From Xylogone sp. PMI_703 (lineage: Eukaryota; Ascomycota; Leotiomycetes), in assembly GCA_021399445.1 (NCBI GenBank), contig JAJTUQ010000009.1, forward strand, positions 327,501 to 391,500: DNA of 64,000 bases, written 5' to 3'. Numbering within the stretch: position 1 is the first letter of the stretch; each line of letters begins with the position of its first letter. The position numbers and the translations under genes are program-made. Below the pieces are notes generated by a model, which did not search any database, was not told the DNA's origin, and saw only the letters and a program-made list of their open reading frames with translations. Of this stretch, positions 8,822 through 19,664 are shown piece after piece.

Positions 8822-10707
8822 ACGTAATTCCCGGTCCACCCGCGCACCCGGTCCACTCGCGCACTCTCCCACCAAATCATCAATTCCATCAACACCGCCA
8901 TTTTTACCATATTATTTTTTGACCACAACACGCTCCAATGCCTCGAAATAATAGTCCACAGCAAGAAGGATCCTTCCTTCTTGCTATAAACGCGTTAAAA
9001 ACCAACCAAATCTCGTCAATAAGGGCTGCAGCATATGCTTTTGATGTTCCTGCTTCTACTTTGCGTGATCGGTACCATGGTCGGGTTCAACAACTTACCA
9101 CTCACACCAAATCCTTCAAGATGACTCAATTGGAAGAGGAATCGCTTGAAAATTGGATAATATCTATGGGCAAACGAGGATTACCTCCCAGGCCTTCAGA
9201 TGTGCGATCTATGGCTAATGTACTGATTTCAGAGCGTGGTGAACCTACTCCTCCTTCTCCTGTAGGCAAGAATTGGTTTGGTGACTATTTAAAGCGCCAT
9301 CCTGGGCTAAAAACCAAATATATACGTCGATATAACTACAAACGAGCAAAATGTGAAGATCCGAAAATCATACAACAGTGGTTTGAAAAGGTGATGGAAA
9401 TAAAGGCACAATATGGCATTTTGGATGAGGATATCTACAATTTCGATGAAACAGGCTTTGCTATGGGTACAATTGCCACAACCAAAGTAGTCACATCATC
9501 TGACTGTTTTGGTAAACCTCCACTTTTAGAACCAGGGAATCGCGAATGGGTTACAGTTATCGAAGCTATAAGTGCTTCAGGAAGGATTATACCAGCTTTA
9601 ATCATATTCAAAGGAAAGCATAAACTCAAGGGATGGGAAGATGATTTGCCAGAAGGTTGGCGAATTGAAATGAGTGATAATGGATGGACAAATAATGCAA
9701 TTGGCTTGAATTGGCTTCAAGAAACCTTTGATCCATACACCAAGTCATATACTAAAGGCAAATATCGCATGCTAGTCCTTGATGGCCATGGAAGCCATGT
9801 AACCCCTGAATTTGATCGATATTGCATTCAGAACCACATTGTTACTGTCTGTATGCCTCCACATTCATCTCATATTCTTCAACCACTAGATGTGAGCTGT
9901 TTTTCGGTTTTGAAGCGTACATATGGTGCTGGAGTTCAAAGCAAAGTTCGCTCAAATATCCATCATATCGATAAGTTCGATTTCCTTGAAATATACCCAT
10001 TTGCGCGTCAGGAAACCTTCAAATCAAGCACTATTTGTTCAGGATTTCTAGCAACTGGGTTAGTTCCATATGATCCACTTCGGGTCATGGCCAAACTGCG
10101 AATTGAAGTTGAGAAAACACCTCCTCCTCCAGGGAGTAGTCATACCAATTCTACAGCATCGTGGTCTCCAGCAACACCTCGAAATGCAATACAACTGCAA
10201 AAACAATACCAAAGTATTAACAAAAGGCTCAGGCAACAAAGGAGTCCTTCTACACCAACCAAAGTTGCACTTGGCCAACTAATAAAAGGATGCGAAATGG
10301 CCATGCATAATGCAATATTTTTAGCCAAGGAAGTAGAGCAATTAAAGGCTGCCAACGAATCAATTCAAAAAAAGCTTACAAAGTCAAGAAAACGAGTAGT
10401 TGAGAAAAGCTCTACAACAGCTGAAAAGGCCCCTACAGATGGGGAGGTTAGTACAGAGGTCCATGAAGTAGTAGAACCAGGAAATCCTACCTCACCTTCA
10501 GCAACTGGTCAGGCTCCTGCACGACGGCCACCGAAGTGCTCAGGGTGTGGAATTGTAGCGCATCGAATAACCAAATGTCCTAATTTAGTTAACTACTAAA
10601 TATATTTCAATATACGTTGTTTGTGGTTGAATATTTGAAGTTAAATGGTAGATATGGTGGGAGAGTGCGCGAGTGGACCGGGTGCGCGGGTGGACCGGGA
10701 ATTACGT
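8822..10707 (+). mobile_element. Pogo/Fot1-like DNA transposon, 1.9 kb
   Basis: The terminal inverted repeats are 53 bp (8822-8874 and 10655-10707), match by eye, begin ACGTAATTCC and are flanked by TA on both sides. The TIRs contain direct sub-repeats of GGTCCACYCGCGCAC type. One transposase gene fills the element, with about 115 bp before and 108 bp after it. The left boundary could be shifted a few bases because AGT lies between the host LTR match and the TA. Confidence 0.88.
8938..10599 (+). CDS. Pogo-like transposase (DDE_1 family)
   Basis: The protein has 553 residues in a single exon. An N-terminal Psq/CENP-B-type helix-turn-helix covers about 10-55, a second CENP-B/Tc5-like helix region about 65-135. 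The DDE catalytic core has YNFDETG near 167, LVLDGHGSH near 279 and PLDVSCF near 315. The C-terminus has a zinc knuckle CSGCGIVAHRITKC (CX2CX4HX4C). Members of this family excise and insert DNA transposons at TA sites in the nucleus. All catalytic residues and both TIRs are present, so the copy may be active. Confidence 0.9.
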   Translation: MPRNNSPQQEGSFLLAINALKTNQISSIRAAAYAFDVPASTLRDRYHGRVQQLTTHTKSFKMTQLEEESLENWIISMGKRGLPPRPSDVRSMANVLISERGEPTPPSPVGKNWFGDYLKRHPGLKTKYIRRYNYKRAKCEDPKIIQQWFEKVMEIKAQYGILDEDIYNFDETGFAMGTIATTKVVTSSDCFGKPPLLEPGNREWVTVIEAISASGRIIPALIIFKGKHKLKGWEDDLPEGWRIEMSDNGWTNNAIGLNWLQETFDPYTKSYTKGKYRMLVLDGHGSHVTPEFDRYCIQNHIVTVCMPPHSSHILQPLDVSCFSVLKRTYGAGVQSKVRSNIHHIDKFDFLEIYPFARQETFKSSTICSGFLATGLVPYDPLRVMAKLRIEVEKTPPPPGSSHTNSTASWSPATPRNAIQLQKQYQSINKRLRQQRSPSTPTKVALGQLIKGCEMAMHNAIFLAKEVEQLKAANESIQKKLTKSRKRVVEKSSTTAEKAPTDGEVSTEVHEVVEPGNPTSPSATGQAPARRPPKCSGCGIVAHRITKCPNLVNY

Positions 10708-11059
10708 TAATCGTTAGTACTAGCTTTTTATACATACGAGCAAATCGTTAACACAAGTGGAAAAGTAATACTATTTCTCCGATAATATTATTACTTAACT
10801 AATATAATTAAAAGGTTAGTACTATAATTCCGATAATATTATCCTTTAGCTTATACACCTTTTTTATAGTATTAGTATTAAACTTGTACTATTTTTTCGT
10901 TTGTACTAGTAATACAATAATACTAGTGACACCATAACCAGGACTCTGATAGCCGTCTTATCTTATACTCATTTAACTAAGGCGACGGCTATAGAGGCCA
11001 TATAACCAAGTCGTTTGTCATAACCCTGCGGGGTCGTGACAGGTCCAAAAGGTCCCGGT

Positions 11060-11165
11060 GTATTTCGTTAAGTATATAACTCAGATAAGTTCTTAGGATA
11101 AAAGCCTCGTGCTCAACTTAATATACAGATTGTTATCCATACAATTGTAGTTACAATCATATACT
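11060..11165 (+). repeat. Fragment of a related gypsy LTR, plus strand
   Basis: The core GCCTCGTGCTCAACTTAATA, with an upstream TATATAA-like motif and a downstream ACAG, resembles the TATA-to-R portion of the chromovirus LTR in forward orientation. Only this portion is recognisable. It lies between the old LTR and the inverted arm at 11244. Confidence 0.4.
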
Positions 11166-11243
11166 ATATTGCACTGATCCTCGAGCTCTCACCAACCTTT
11201 TTATGACCTAGTATATACCTGTATACTCTATAGGACCTAGGTA

Positions 11244-11650
11244 ACATCTGTCCCTGTGTGCCGGACACCCTGGGCATTTTGAGGGGTACTTTGACTTCAG
11301 CCATCTCAAACTCTGTGCATATATCGATATTTAACAAACCTTTTTTTAAATCTTGTATGGTGGCCATTTCTGAACATGCTAAACCTCTCCTAATCGAAAA
11401 TTCGTTTCTCGTCGTCGTCGTACCTGATTTATGGAGAGCTCCTTTTGACAGCCAAAAGGAGGTCCTTCACTACTGCCCCTACATCCAGCCCTTTCCACTC
11501 GTGATACTTAAATACAGTCTTATCTGAGCTTTAGAGCCTCACTACCTATACTGGAGATCGTCATCAGCCTTATGGCTGCTGTGCCATGCTGATTCATCCA
11601 GAGTTGCGACGCCAGCTGATACCTCTGGTGAATCTGACTAACTGTCTTTG
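11244..11650 (+). repeat. Left arm of a long inverted repeat flanking the NLR/transposase unit
   Basis: Starts ACATCTGTCCCTGTG right after a TA (11242-11243) and matches the reverse complement of about 19270-19664 over roughly 380 bp, perhaps three quarters identical by eye. Read outward on the minus strand it contains an ATG (11367) and about 30 codons shared with the right arm. Confidence 0.75.
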
Positions 11651-12068
11651 GTTAGTTAAAATAACCCCGCCCCATCCTACAGCAAATTACCGGGTCCTCG
11701 CTTATATACCGTAATTAATCAACGGCCCATCACGTGCCACGCGAGTGTGGCTGTTCATCATGATCTGTGGCTAATGCTGCCAAGCCTCGTGTCCGCTTGA
11801 TGTCTAATAATCGTCGGGCCTATGGGACCGCAACGTCTGTGCTCCACACTCCCTTCTTTCCTCAGTGCTAGCATGCTCCACAGACTCAGGCCCGACGATT
11901 ATTCGTTCACCAATGTCAAATTCTCCCAAGCTGGATAATCACGTGGTCAAAACAATTACCGTGAAGCATGTACTCACAGACATAGATGGTCAATCAATAG
12001 TGATACTGTTATACGATTTGAGATATATGCATGTATATACATCCATTCAATTTCTATACGGCCTCAAC
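11651..12068. other. Intergenic, with a 16-bp hairpin
   Basis: No gene is visible. The arms AATAATCGTCGGGCCT (11806-11821) and their exact reverse complement (11888-11903) form a hairpin with a 66-nt loop. It lies downstream of the NLR gene, so a 3'-end role or a tiny transposon remnant are both possible. Confidence 0.5.
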
Positions 12069-15000
12069 TCAAATGCCTATCTTCGCCAAACCACGTGACA
12101 GTATGGATATCTTCTTCGTTTGCATGTTGGGATTGGACGTATCAGGAAGAGGACGAGAGAGCTCATCTTCCATCTGCAATGCAAGCATATCAGAAAAGTG
12201 TTCGTGGCATGCACGGGTAGTTGGATGATCGTTTCCAAGAACACCGCTATACCCAGCGCATGCTCTTTCATATAGAGTAGCGGATTCATCGTAGCGCTGC
12301 CGATTTGCGAGGAGATAAGCAAGGTTGTATACGCTTGTCAGGGTGTCAGGATGCTCCGGCCCAAGCACCTTTTCTCTCCGCGTCAATGTCTGCCTGTTTA
12401 TCGATTCTGCCTCCTCGTACTTGCCTTGACTGTCTAGCACGAGCGCCAAGTTGCTCATGCTCGTCAGCGTAGAAGGATGCTCGGCCCCAAGCACCTTCTC
12501 TCTCCGCTCCAGCGTCTGCCGGTTCATTGATTCTGCCTCCTCGAAATTGCCTTGACTGTCTAGCACGAGCGCCAAGTTGCTCATGCTCGTCAGCGTATCT
12601 GGATGCTTGGCCCCAAGCACCTTCTCTCTCTGCTCCAGCGTCTGCCGGTTCATTGATTCTGCCTCCTCGAAATTGCCTTGACGCCTTAGCACTCCCGCCA
12701 AGTTGCTCATGCTCGTCAGCGTATCTGGATGCTTGGCCCCAAGCACCTTCTCTCTCTGCTCCAGCATCTGCCGGTTCATTAATTCTGCCTCCTCGTACTT
12801 GCCTTGACTGTCTAGCACTCCTGCCAAGTTGCTCATGCTCGTCAGCGTATCTGGATGCTCGGCCCCAAGCACCTTCTTAGTTATTGCCAGTTCCTGCCGG
12901 TTCATTGATTCTGCCTCCTCGTACTTGCCTTGACGCCTTAGCACTCCCGCCAAGTTGCTCATGCTCGTCAGCGTAGAAGGATGCTCGGCCCCAAGCACCT
13001 TCTCTCTCCGCTCCAGCGTCTGCTGGTTCATTGATTCTGCCTCCTCGAAATTGCCTTGACTGTCTAGCACGAGCGCCAAGTTGCTCATGCTCGTCAGCGT
13101 ATCTGGATGCTTGGCCCCAAGCACCTTCTCTCTCTGCTCCAGCGTCTGCCGGTTCATTGATTCTGCCTCCTCGTACTTGCCTTGACGCCTTAGCACGAGC
13201 GCCAAGTTGCTCATGCTCGTCAGCGTATCTGGATGCTCGGCCCCAAGCACCTTCTCTCTCTGCTCCAGCGTCTGCCGGTTCATTGATTCTGCCTCCTCGT
13301 ACTTGCCGTGACGCCTTAGCACTCCCGCCAAGTTGCTCATGCTCGTCAGCGTAGAAGGATGCTCGGCCCCAAGCACCTTCTCTCTCTGCTCCAGCGTCTG
13401 CCGGTTCATTGATTCTGCCTCCTCGTACTTGCCTTGACTGTCTAGCACTCCCGCCAAGTTGCTCATGCTCGTCAGCGTAGAAGGATGCTCGGCCCCAAGC
13501 ACCTTTTTATACCCCGCCAACGCCTGCCTATGCATCGATTCCGCCTTCCCGTACTTGCCTTGGTCCCCCAGCACGAGGGCTAAAATTTCCACGCTCGTCA
13601 GTGTATCTTGATGCTCTGGCCCAAGTATCTTCTCTCTCAGCATTAATGTCTGCTGTTGCATTGCTTCTGCTTCTTCGTACTTTCCCTGGTACCAAAGTGC
13701 TACCCCTACTTGACTCATGCTTGCGAATGTATCACCATCTTTCTTTCCCAACCTCCTTTCTCTCAAAGAAAGGACTTGTCGATGTGTTGTCTCCGCCGCT
13801 GAATATTGTCCTAGGCTTTCTTGACATCGCCCTATCCGATCTAAAAGTGAATCCCTATCTATCTCATCTAACCTGTTGTCTAATCCAGCCATATAGATTG
13901 CGTGAGGGAGATATGTCGTCCATTCTTCCTTCCCCTCATGCCCACCGTATGGGATTAGCTCCTCAAGTCGTGTCGCTGCTTTGGCTGTCCAGGCTGACTG
14001 CTCATCATGCCCCTCTAACCACCATTCCGATACCATGTGGACCAGTCGATGCATATCAAAGAACTTCTCGTTTCTTAACTCTTGTAAAGCCTGTTGGTGT
14101 TCTGTGATGAATGTATATCCTTTCAGTGTTCCGATTGCTTTAGTCTGCTGTATCCGGGAGCCTCCAGAAGGAAACAGTGATTGAGGGATGTTGATACGGT
14201 CGATGCACGCTATAAACGAAAGATACTCTGCAGCAAGTGGATCTTGCTTTCGTATTTGATCAAACGAAAGATACCATGTTTTCGCAATTGTGCTTTCCAT
14301 TTCTCGGTATCTGCTGGGGTCTTCAAAATGCTCGCTAAACAGTTCAGCCTTGGTACCTGCTTCTTGGAACAACGAAATATATTCGGATACTGATATATTG
14401 TTATTGTTGATAAAAGCAGCTGCTTGTACAATGGCAAGAGGCAAATAGGCCAGCATCTTTAAGAACTCGTTAACCGCCTTCTCGTTATGATGCAACGCTT
14501 GCTTCGATATTCGCTGCTCCAGCAGCTGCCGAGCCTCTGCTTCGCTCATATCCTTGAGCTCCAACACTCTACTCGGTGTTAGATCTCCGGCGACTTTCCT
14601 ACTTCGTGTAGTGAAAAGGATCTGGCCTTGGGGGCTGGATGGGAGATAATCACGAAGTTGACCAGACTCTAGACTGCCCCCAGCGCTCCCCATAAGAACT
14701 CCAGGGTCGTCAGCATTGTCGATAATCATTAACCAGTTACCTATATTGTCCGAATTCAATACATTTTTAACAAGCTGTTTGACATCTGCGTTATCATCGG
14801 CAATTCCTTGTATACAAAGCCGGGTCCCGATCTCCCGATAAGCCAGCTCAAAGCTTTCCTGGCTAATAGCAGGTACCCAGAAAACTAGGCGTTTAACATG
14901 TCGAGTAAGTGCACGATATGCAAATTCGAGAGCAAGCGCTGATTTCCCACAGCCTCCTAGACCACATATTGTCATGCGCCGGTGAATGTCGGGAAGAAGG

Positions 15001-15916
15001 AACTGTTCAAGAGATTGAAGCTCATTTCTTCGCCCCACAAAGAATTCGTTTCGCGGAAAAGGTAACGACGACAAGACTATATCTCATTAGCCACATGAAG
15101 ATTCGCAAGAGGAATATTACCCTGCTTGCACAGGAACATACCTGTCAAGTCTTGAAGTTTTTTTGTTCCTTGCCTTTCTTGTCCCTTTTGTATCTGTTCT
15201 TTTAACCGTTGAATCGCGTGTTCTTCTCCTTCCCCATATATGAGCGGTAAAAATAATCCAAAGATTCCCAGTAAACAGTACGCTTTATCTTCCTTTTTCG
15301 TTGTTGTACGATAAGCTGCCCAGCTCATTCGTTCCTCGGGGCTGAACTCGGAGAGTCTTTGCCCTCTTAATGCTCCAATGGGAATCTTGGTAATCTCATG
15401 GATTTCCTGCTCCAATGATATACGATCACCCAACTGTTTCTCATTTTGGGAGAAGAATTCAACTGTAGGTGGTGCTATCAGTTCTTGCAATGTCCACCCT
15501 CGTTTGAACCATCGGCTCTGTTGAAAGGCTTCCATCCACGGTGTTCGGAAGGCTTGGGCGTCAGTAACTTCTGCTGGTACTAGCACATCCGACAGATATG
15601 CATAGCACTTCTTTGCACGCTGATACCAGCGGAACATTGAATTGATGGCTTCTTGGAGCTCATCGCTTGTAGTCTTGTCGATGCAACAGGTATCTACCCA
15701 GGAATATTGTAGTCCATCCTCGGCGGCTTTATCTACACAGAACCGGATCTTCGCATAACCAGTCTTGCCTTTGCCTGTACCGGACACCAGCTCATTATAT
15801 GTGACTTCTTGCTTGGTCCAAGTGTGTGATAGAATGGCATATGGTGGAGCGCTATCATCGTCGAAAGAACTTAGCTCTATGTCACCATTCGATAACCGCT
15901 TCAGCAAGCGTATCAT
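12069..15916 (-). CDS. HET-NB-ARC-TPR NOD-like receptor
   Basis: Two exons (15142-15916 and 12069-15076) joined over a 65-nt intron (15077-15141; GTATGT, branch GCTAATG, TAG) give about 1260 residues in one frame. The start at MIRLLKRLSNG fits HET proteins; an in-frame ATG nine codons earlier (15943) is possible. Residues 25-150 form the HET domain (PPYAILSHTW, WVDTCCIDK, RWFKRGWTLQELIAP). NB-ARC follows with P-loop GLGGCGKS near 296, Walker B WLMIIDNADD, FTTRSR and LPLAI. Then come about 13 TPR units of 42 residues. In fungi such proteins are linked to heterokaryon incompatibility and non-self recognition, with HET as cell-death effector; ligand unknown. No breaks were seen. Confidence 0.88.
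12398..13531 (-). repeat. Nine near-identical 126-bp TPR-coding tandem repeats
   Basis: The anchor GTTGCTCATGCTCGTCAGCG recurs every 126 bp nine times (about 12450 to 13458). Each unit encodes one 42-residue TPR with core EHPDTLTSMSNLA. Differences are confined to a few positions (A/E, DSQ/RRQ, S/D, L/G). Flanking TPR units are more diverged. Confidence 0.9.
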
Positions 15917-17324
15917 GGTATTAGCATACTCTCGCACGAGCAAACACCAGTTGAATACGACCGCAATACAAGTGTAATATTGCGACGAAATCTCTCGACC
16001 TTCTTAAGCTTCGAGGATATCATAGTAGCGATCACATCGAGCAGGCTGCAAGGTGCGCCCGATGGGCGCTTGAGGCTGTGGGGTTGTTGGTTCTCGTCGC
16101 AGAGCTCAGCCGCAAGATCGCAGGTGCGCTCCGCGGCATTGTCGGCACGGCTAAATTTGCAGCTGTTGGGTTGGCCTCCAAGAGTCAAACTCCCACCTGC
16201 TGCTGAATCTGTGATTGTCATACTGTCATAGAGCCAACGACGCACAAGCGCATTCGATGGAACAAAAGGTAACTTGAAGCTTTGGCTACCGAAGATATGT
16301 CAGTTAGATAAGCCGCGTCCACTGTCATCACTAATTCTCCCTAATTAGAGCTTCGCTAAGTTAGTGTAAACAAGGTCTTTCGGAATGTGCACTTCTTTCA
16401 AAACCACATCTCATTCCTGCTGCACGAACAACAGTGGAGTGTATTCTCGTCCCTGTCCCGTCCTGCGAACAGGAGAATAGTCACTTAGGATCGCCCCATC
16501 ACTTTATGTTAGTATCAATGGTGTCAGCCTACAGAAGTAGCAGCCCTTGATGAAGTTGTTTTGAAGTGCTTACTATTCACGCAGGTCTCACAATGCCGGC
16601 ACCATCGAGGTCATCGAGTATCGAACAAGCGTACCCCACACGACTTCTCAAACACTAGCGATCATCGCAACGGAGCCAGTCCATTGACCCCACTGACGTC
16701 TTCGAAATGCTCCAGTATTGAAATGCCTAGTCCCACCAGCGTAGCTTCTAGTCGGATCTCCACAACACATCAATGCGCGCTGTGAATACATGGCACACAG
16801 GTGGGTGGACATCGTGCACTGGGCAGAGAGTAGAGACTAGAGAGTCGATACGAGTTAGGGGATGACAGAATCGAAAGAGTCCAAGCCTGCTTCGAATCAA
16901 AATGGAATTAGGCCGAGGTTCCAGAGGAGAACTGGTCTCCACTTGGCCGCAAGACCATCACACTTATTGACAGCGGAATCGAAAACAAGAATACTTTTAT
17001 GCGCCCGAAATACTGCTCACTGATAACAGGTAGGTAAATCATTTCTGTGTCCCATCTGTTGCGCCGAGAATATGTATGATTAAACATTAAGATTAAGATT
17101 AAGGCTACTGTAACGTTAATAACAATGACTAGTTGCGAGGCCAGCTCGAGCATGCAAGAAACCCATCCAAACTAAACAACAAAACAATAAACTCTCTGTC
17201 CTCTTGCGACAACCTAATCCTCCACAGTCTGCGCTCAGATCATCCGCGCTACTGGGGCCTTTGGGTCCCTCCATAGAGTTGGCGGTTCGGTCATCCGCGC
17301 CACTTCTGGCTCTGGCTCATCTTC
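15917..17324. other. Intergenic between the NLR and second transposase
   Basis: GC-rich around 16050-16200, where a 110-codon minus-strand frame (15913-16245) has balanced composition but no recognised domain and overlaps the NLR start. It may be 5' leader. No terminal repeat for the downstream transposase was found here. Confidence 0.4.
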
Positions 17325-19010
17325 CTATATCGCAGCATTCTTATGCTTCCGACGCCGTTTTGCCCTGCTTTTTTTAGCCGCTTTCGCAGCACACGCACCT
17401 TCTGGCTCTGGCTCTAGTTCATCTGCCTCAAGCTCAGCACTTTTGCGTTTCCGACTCTGCTTTCTCTTGCCTTTTTTCGCCGCTTTCGCAGCACGTTTCG
17501 CTCGCGCCTCCTCAATGTCCTCATAGCTCATCACTTTCCCCTCCCCCTTCCCTAGTATGAATGATTTGGCTGATTTGCGAACTTTGCTATCTTGGTTCAA
17601 TCTGACGGCTAATTCGTACTCATCCTTGAAGAGGGTACTTTCGGCAAAGAACGTTTGGCCGCTTTTGGCGAGCTTCTCTACATGCCTTAGCAGGCGCGGG
17701 ATACTTGCCTTATCAAGTGTAAGAGCATCCTGTTTGATTATATTATGCAGCGACGTAAAAGCCTCTGCTGACACTGGGGTCACAGGCGTTTGTAGCACTT
17801 CGTCTTGCGGGCTAGGGCCCACCTCTACATCATCGGCTTTCGGCACGGTTAGTTCGGCGGGGGGCTTCGGTATACCTCTGAGCACTCTATTTGGGTTGAA
17901 CGGAAACAAGCCACTGGCGGCCCATGCTTTCGTGATATTTCTCTTCGTGAACGCTTTTTCTCTTGCGGGATAGTAGAGATATATGAAATCCTCCTTACCG
18001 ACTGTTCTTGCACCTCCTCGAAGCAGTTTTCCAAGCTCGTCGCGATAGTATGTCTTAAAGGGGGAGAAGACTCCGACGTCACAGGGCTGGGTCTTATGAG
18101 AGGTGTGGGAGGGAAGACGACACGGAATGATGTTATTTTCGAAGCAAAATTCCAAACTTTCGGGAGTCTCATGGGTCGCGAAGCCATCACTGATAAGCAC
18201 TCGTGGTTTCCCGTTGGCCTGGTCTTTGGTTTGGGGGTCAAACACCCGCTTGAGCCACTCCAAGCTAACCTTGGAGTTGGTGTATCCAGATTCGGTGCAA
18301 GCATAATGCCATCCAGGCGTAGGGAATGTGGTCCAGTTGTTTCGATGGGTGGTGGCTGGCCAAATAACCATGGGTAATAACGACCTACCGTTCGCACTGA
18401 TACATTCGATGGCAGTCACCATTGTCCTATTCTCAGCCGTGCCTCGATAGTTTACCCAGTCATTCCTACTGACAAGAACTTGGGCTGAGCCCAGCTTGCA
18501 CAGCATGACTCCAGTCTCGTCCATGTTGTAAACGTTTTCTGTAAGTATATCTGGATCTTCTAACAACTTTCCGATCACCTCAAACCAGCCAGTTACCTTG
18601 TCGTAGATGTTGTCATGACGTTTCCAGTCCATGACCCTCATCTTTCTTGATCGAAGTGCCTCATCATGACGCTTCTTGAATGCCTGGGCCCAGTTCTTAC
18701 CTGGAGGCTTCACGGCTGTATTCGTCGAGGATCGTCGGCGAGCGATGCTACAGGCCAGCGAAGGTAGATACTTGATCCGCACACCATTTCCGAGTTCATG
18801 CATTCGTTCCAAAAACTTGACGAGTGCTTTCTCTTCCGATGGAGTGAGATACTGCTGGCGCTGGGCCTTCTCTTCTCTCGACGGTCGCCCATGATCACGA
18901 TAATAGAGCGTAATCCGGGGGACGTTCTTACGTCGTGATATGGCGCTGTATTTTACGGGTTCCCCCGATGATTTGGCTTCTGCAAGGGCTTCAGTGGCGC
19001 GGTCGGTCAT
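17325..19010 (-). CDS. Pogo-like transposase, second family
   Basis: Single-exon protein of 561 residues. An N-terminal helix-turn-helix covers about 1-50 and a CENP-B-like DNA-binding region about 55-135. The DDE catalytic residues lie in YNMDETG (D164), SDGFATH (D275) and QPCDVGVF (D311). The C-terminal 90 residues are very basic (KGKRKQSRKRK) and probably nuclear-targeting. It differs clearly from the transposase at 8938. No short TIR pair lies close on both sides; the nearest candidate end is the arm finishing at 19664, 654 bp upstream, with its partner at 11244 beyond the NLR gene. The frame is intact. Confidence 0.85.
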   Translation of the reverse strand: MTDRATEALAEAKSSGEPVKYSAISRRKNVPRITLYYRDHGRPSREEKAQRQQYLTPSEEKALVKFLERMHELGNGVRIKYLPSLACSIARRRSSTNTAVKPPGKNWAQAFKKRHDEALRSRKMRVMDWKRHDNIYDKVTGWFEVIGKLLEDPDILTENVYNMDETGVMLCKLGSAQVLVSRNDWVNYRGTAENRTMVTAIECISANGRSLLPMVIWPATTHRNNWTTFPTPGWHYACTESGYTNSKVSLEWLKRVFDPQTKDQANGKPRVLISDGFATHETPESLEFCFENNIIPCRLPSHTSHKTQPCDVGVFSPFKTYYRDELGKLLRGGARTVGKEDFIYLYYPAREKAFTKRNITKAWAASGLFPFNPNRVLRGIPKPPAELTVPKADDVEVGPSPQDEVLQTPVTPVSAEAFTSLHNIIKQDALTLDKASIPRLLRHVEKLAKSGQTFFAESTLFKDEYELAVRLNQDSKVRKSAKSFILGKGEGKVMSYEDIEEARAKRAAKAAKKGKRKQSRKRKSAELEADELEPEPEGACAAKAAKKSRAKRRRKHKNAAI

Positions 19011-19269
19011 TACTTATTATGGTGATGGAGATGGGAACGGGATCATGGGAACGCTCATCACTGGCCCAGCGACGGAGGAGGCTACAGCCAGGCAGCCAAA
19101 GATGATACGTGGCCAGTTCGTGATGGAACCCTCTAGAAGAACGCCACATATTTTACGTGAACATACGGTATATTTTGTAAATATCGCTTATATACGGTAA
19201 ATATACTGGTAATTATTATGTGAGACGGATGGGCTTAGTACTAGTCCGAAATAGGCAACTCGTTCGATT

Positions 19270-19664
19270 AGAGGTACTGATCAGCGTGGCGACTTTGCAT
19301 GAATTTGGGCGCTGCAGCAGCCACAAAGCTTATGAGGATAGCCCAGTGCCATAGTTGGATTCAGAAGCTCAGGTAGCACAATTTTATAAATACTAGGAGC
19401 GGTAAAAGCTCGATATCAGTGCAGTGGGGAGAGAGTTCTGTTTTGCAGTAAAAGGAAGCTCTTTGTAAACCTGATACGACAGCGACGATAAGGAATAAAT
19501 TTTCGATTAAGAGAGGTTTAGGGTGTTCAGAAATGGCCACTGCACAATATTTAAACAACAGTTTGCCAGATATCGATGCGTGCACAGAGTTTGAGATGGT
19601 TAGAGTCAAAGTACCTCTCACAATGTCCGGCACGGCGGGGTGTCCGGCACACAGGGACGGATGT
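19270..19664 (-). repeat. Right arm of the long inverted repeat
   Basis: Ends CAGGGACGGATGT followed by TA (19665-19666). GTGCCGGACA occurs twice in the outer 40 bp, a sub-repeat layout like that of the pogo TIRs at 8822. On the plus strand a TATAAATA (about 19386) precedes an ATG (19533) opening a 44-codon frame; its first 31 codons are shared with the left arm. Confidence 0.75.

Larger units (their letters stand above)
8545..11041 (-). repeat. Old reverse-oriented LTR, split by a pogo element
   Basis: On the minus strand this reads as the same LTR family, in two pieces: 8545-8821 and 10708-11041. Both ends are recognisable (TGTAATG at 8545; GTCGTGACA ending at 11041). Many CG sites have become TG or CA, and TAGTACTA motifs have decayed. 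The pogo-like element at 8822-10707 interrupts it. Confidence 0.8.

Noticed and set aside
12527..13354. Plus-strand ORFs of 117 and 107 codons with serine/cysteine/proline repeats
   Set aside because: They are exact shadows of the TPR-coding tandem repeats on the minus strand.
15913..16245. 110-codon minus-strand ORF upstream of the NLR
   Set aside because: Composition is plausible but it overlaps the NLR start, has no domain and may be leader sequence; not called as a gene.
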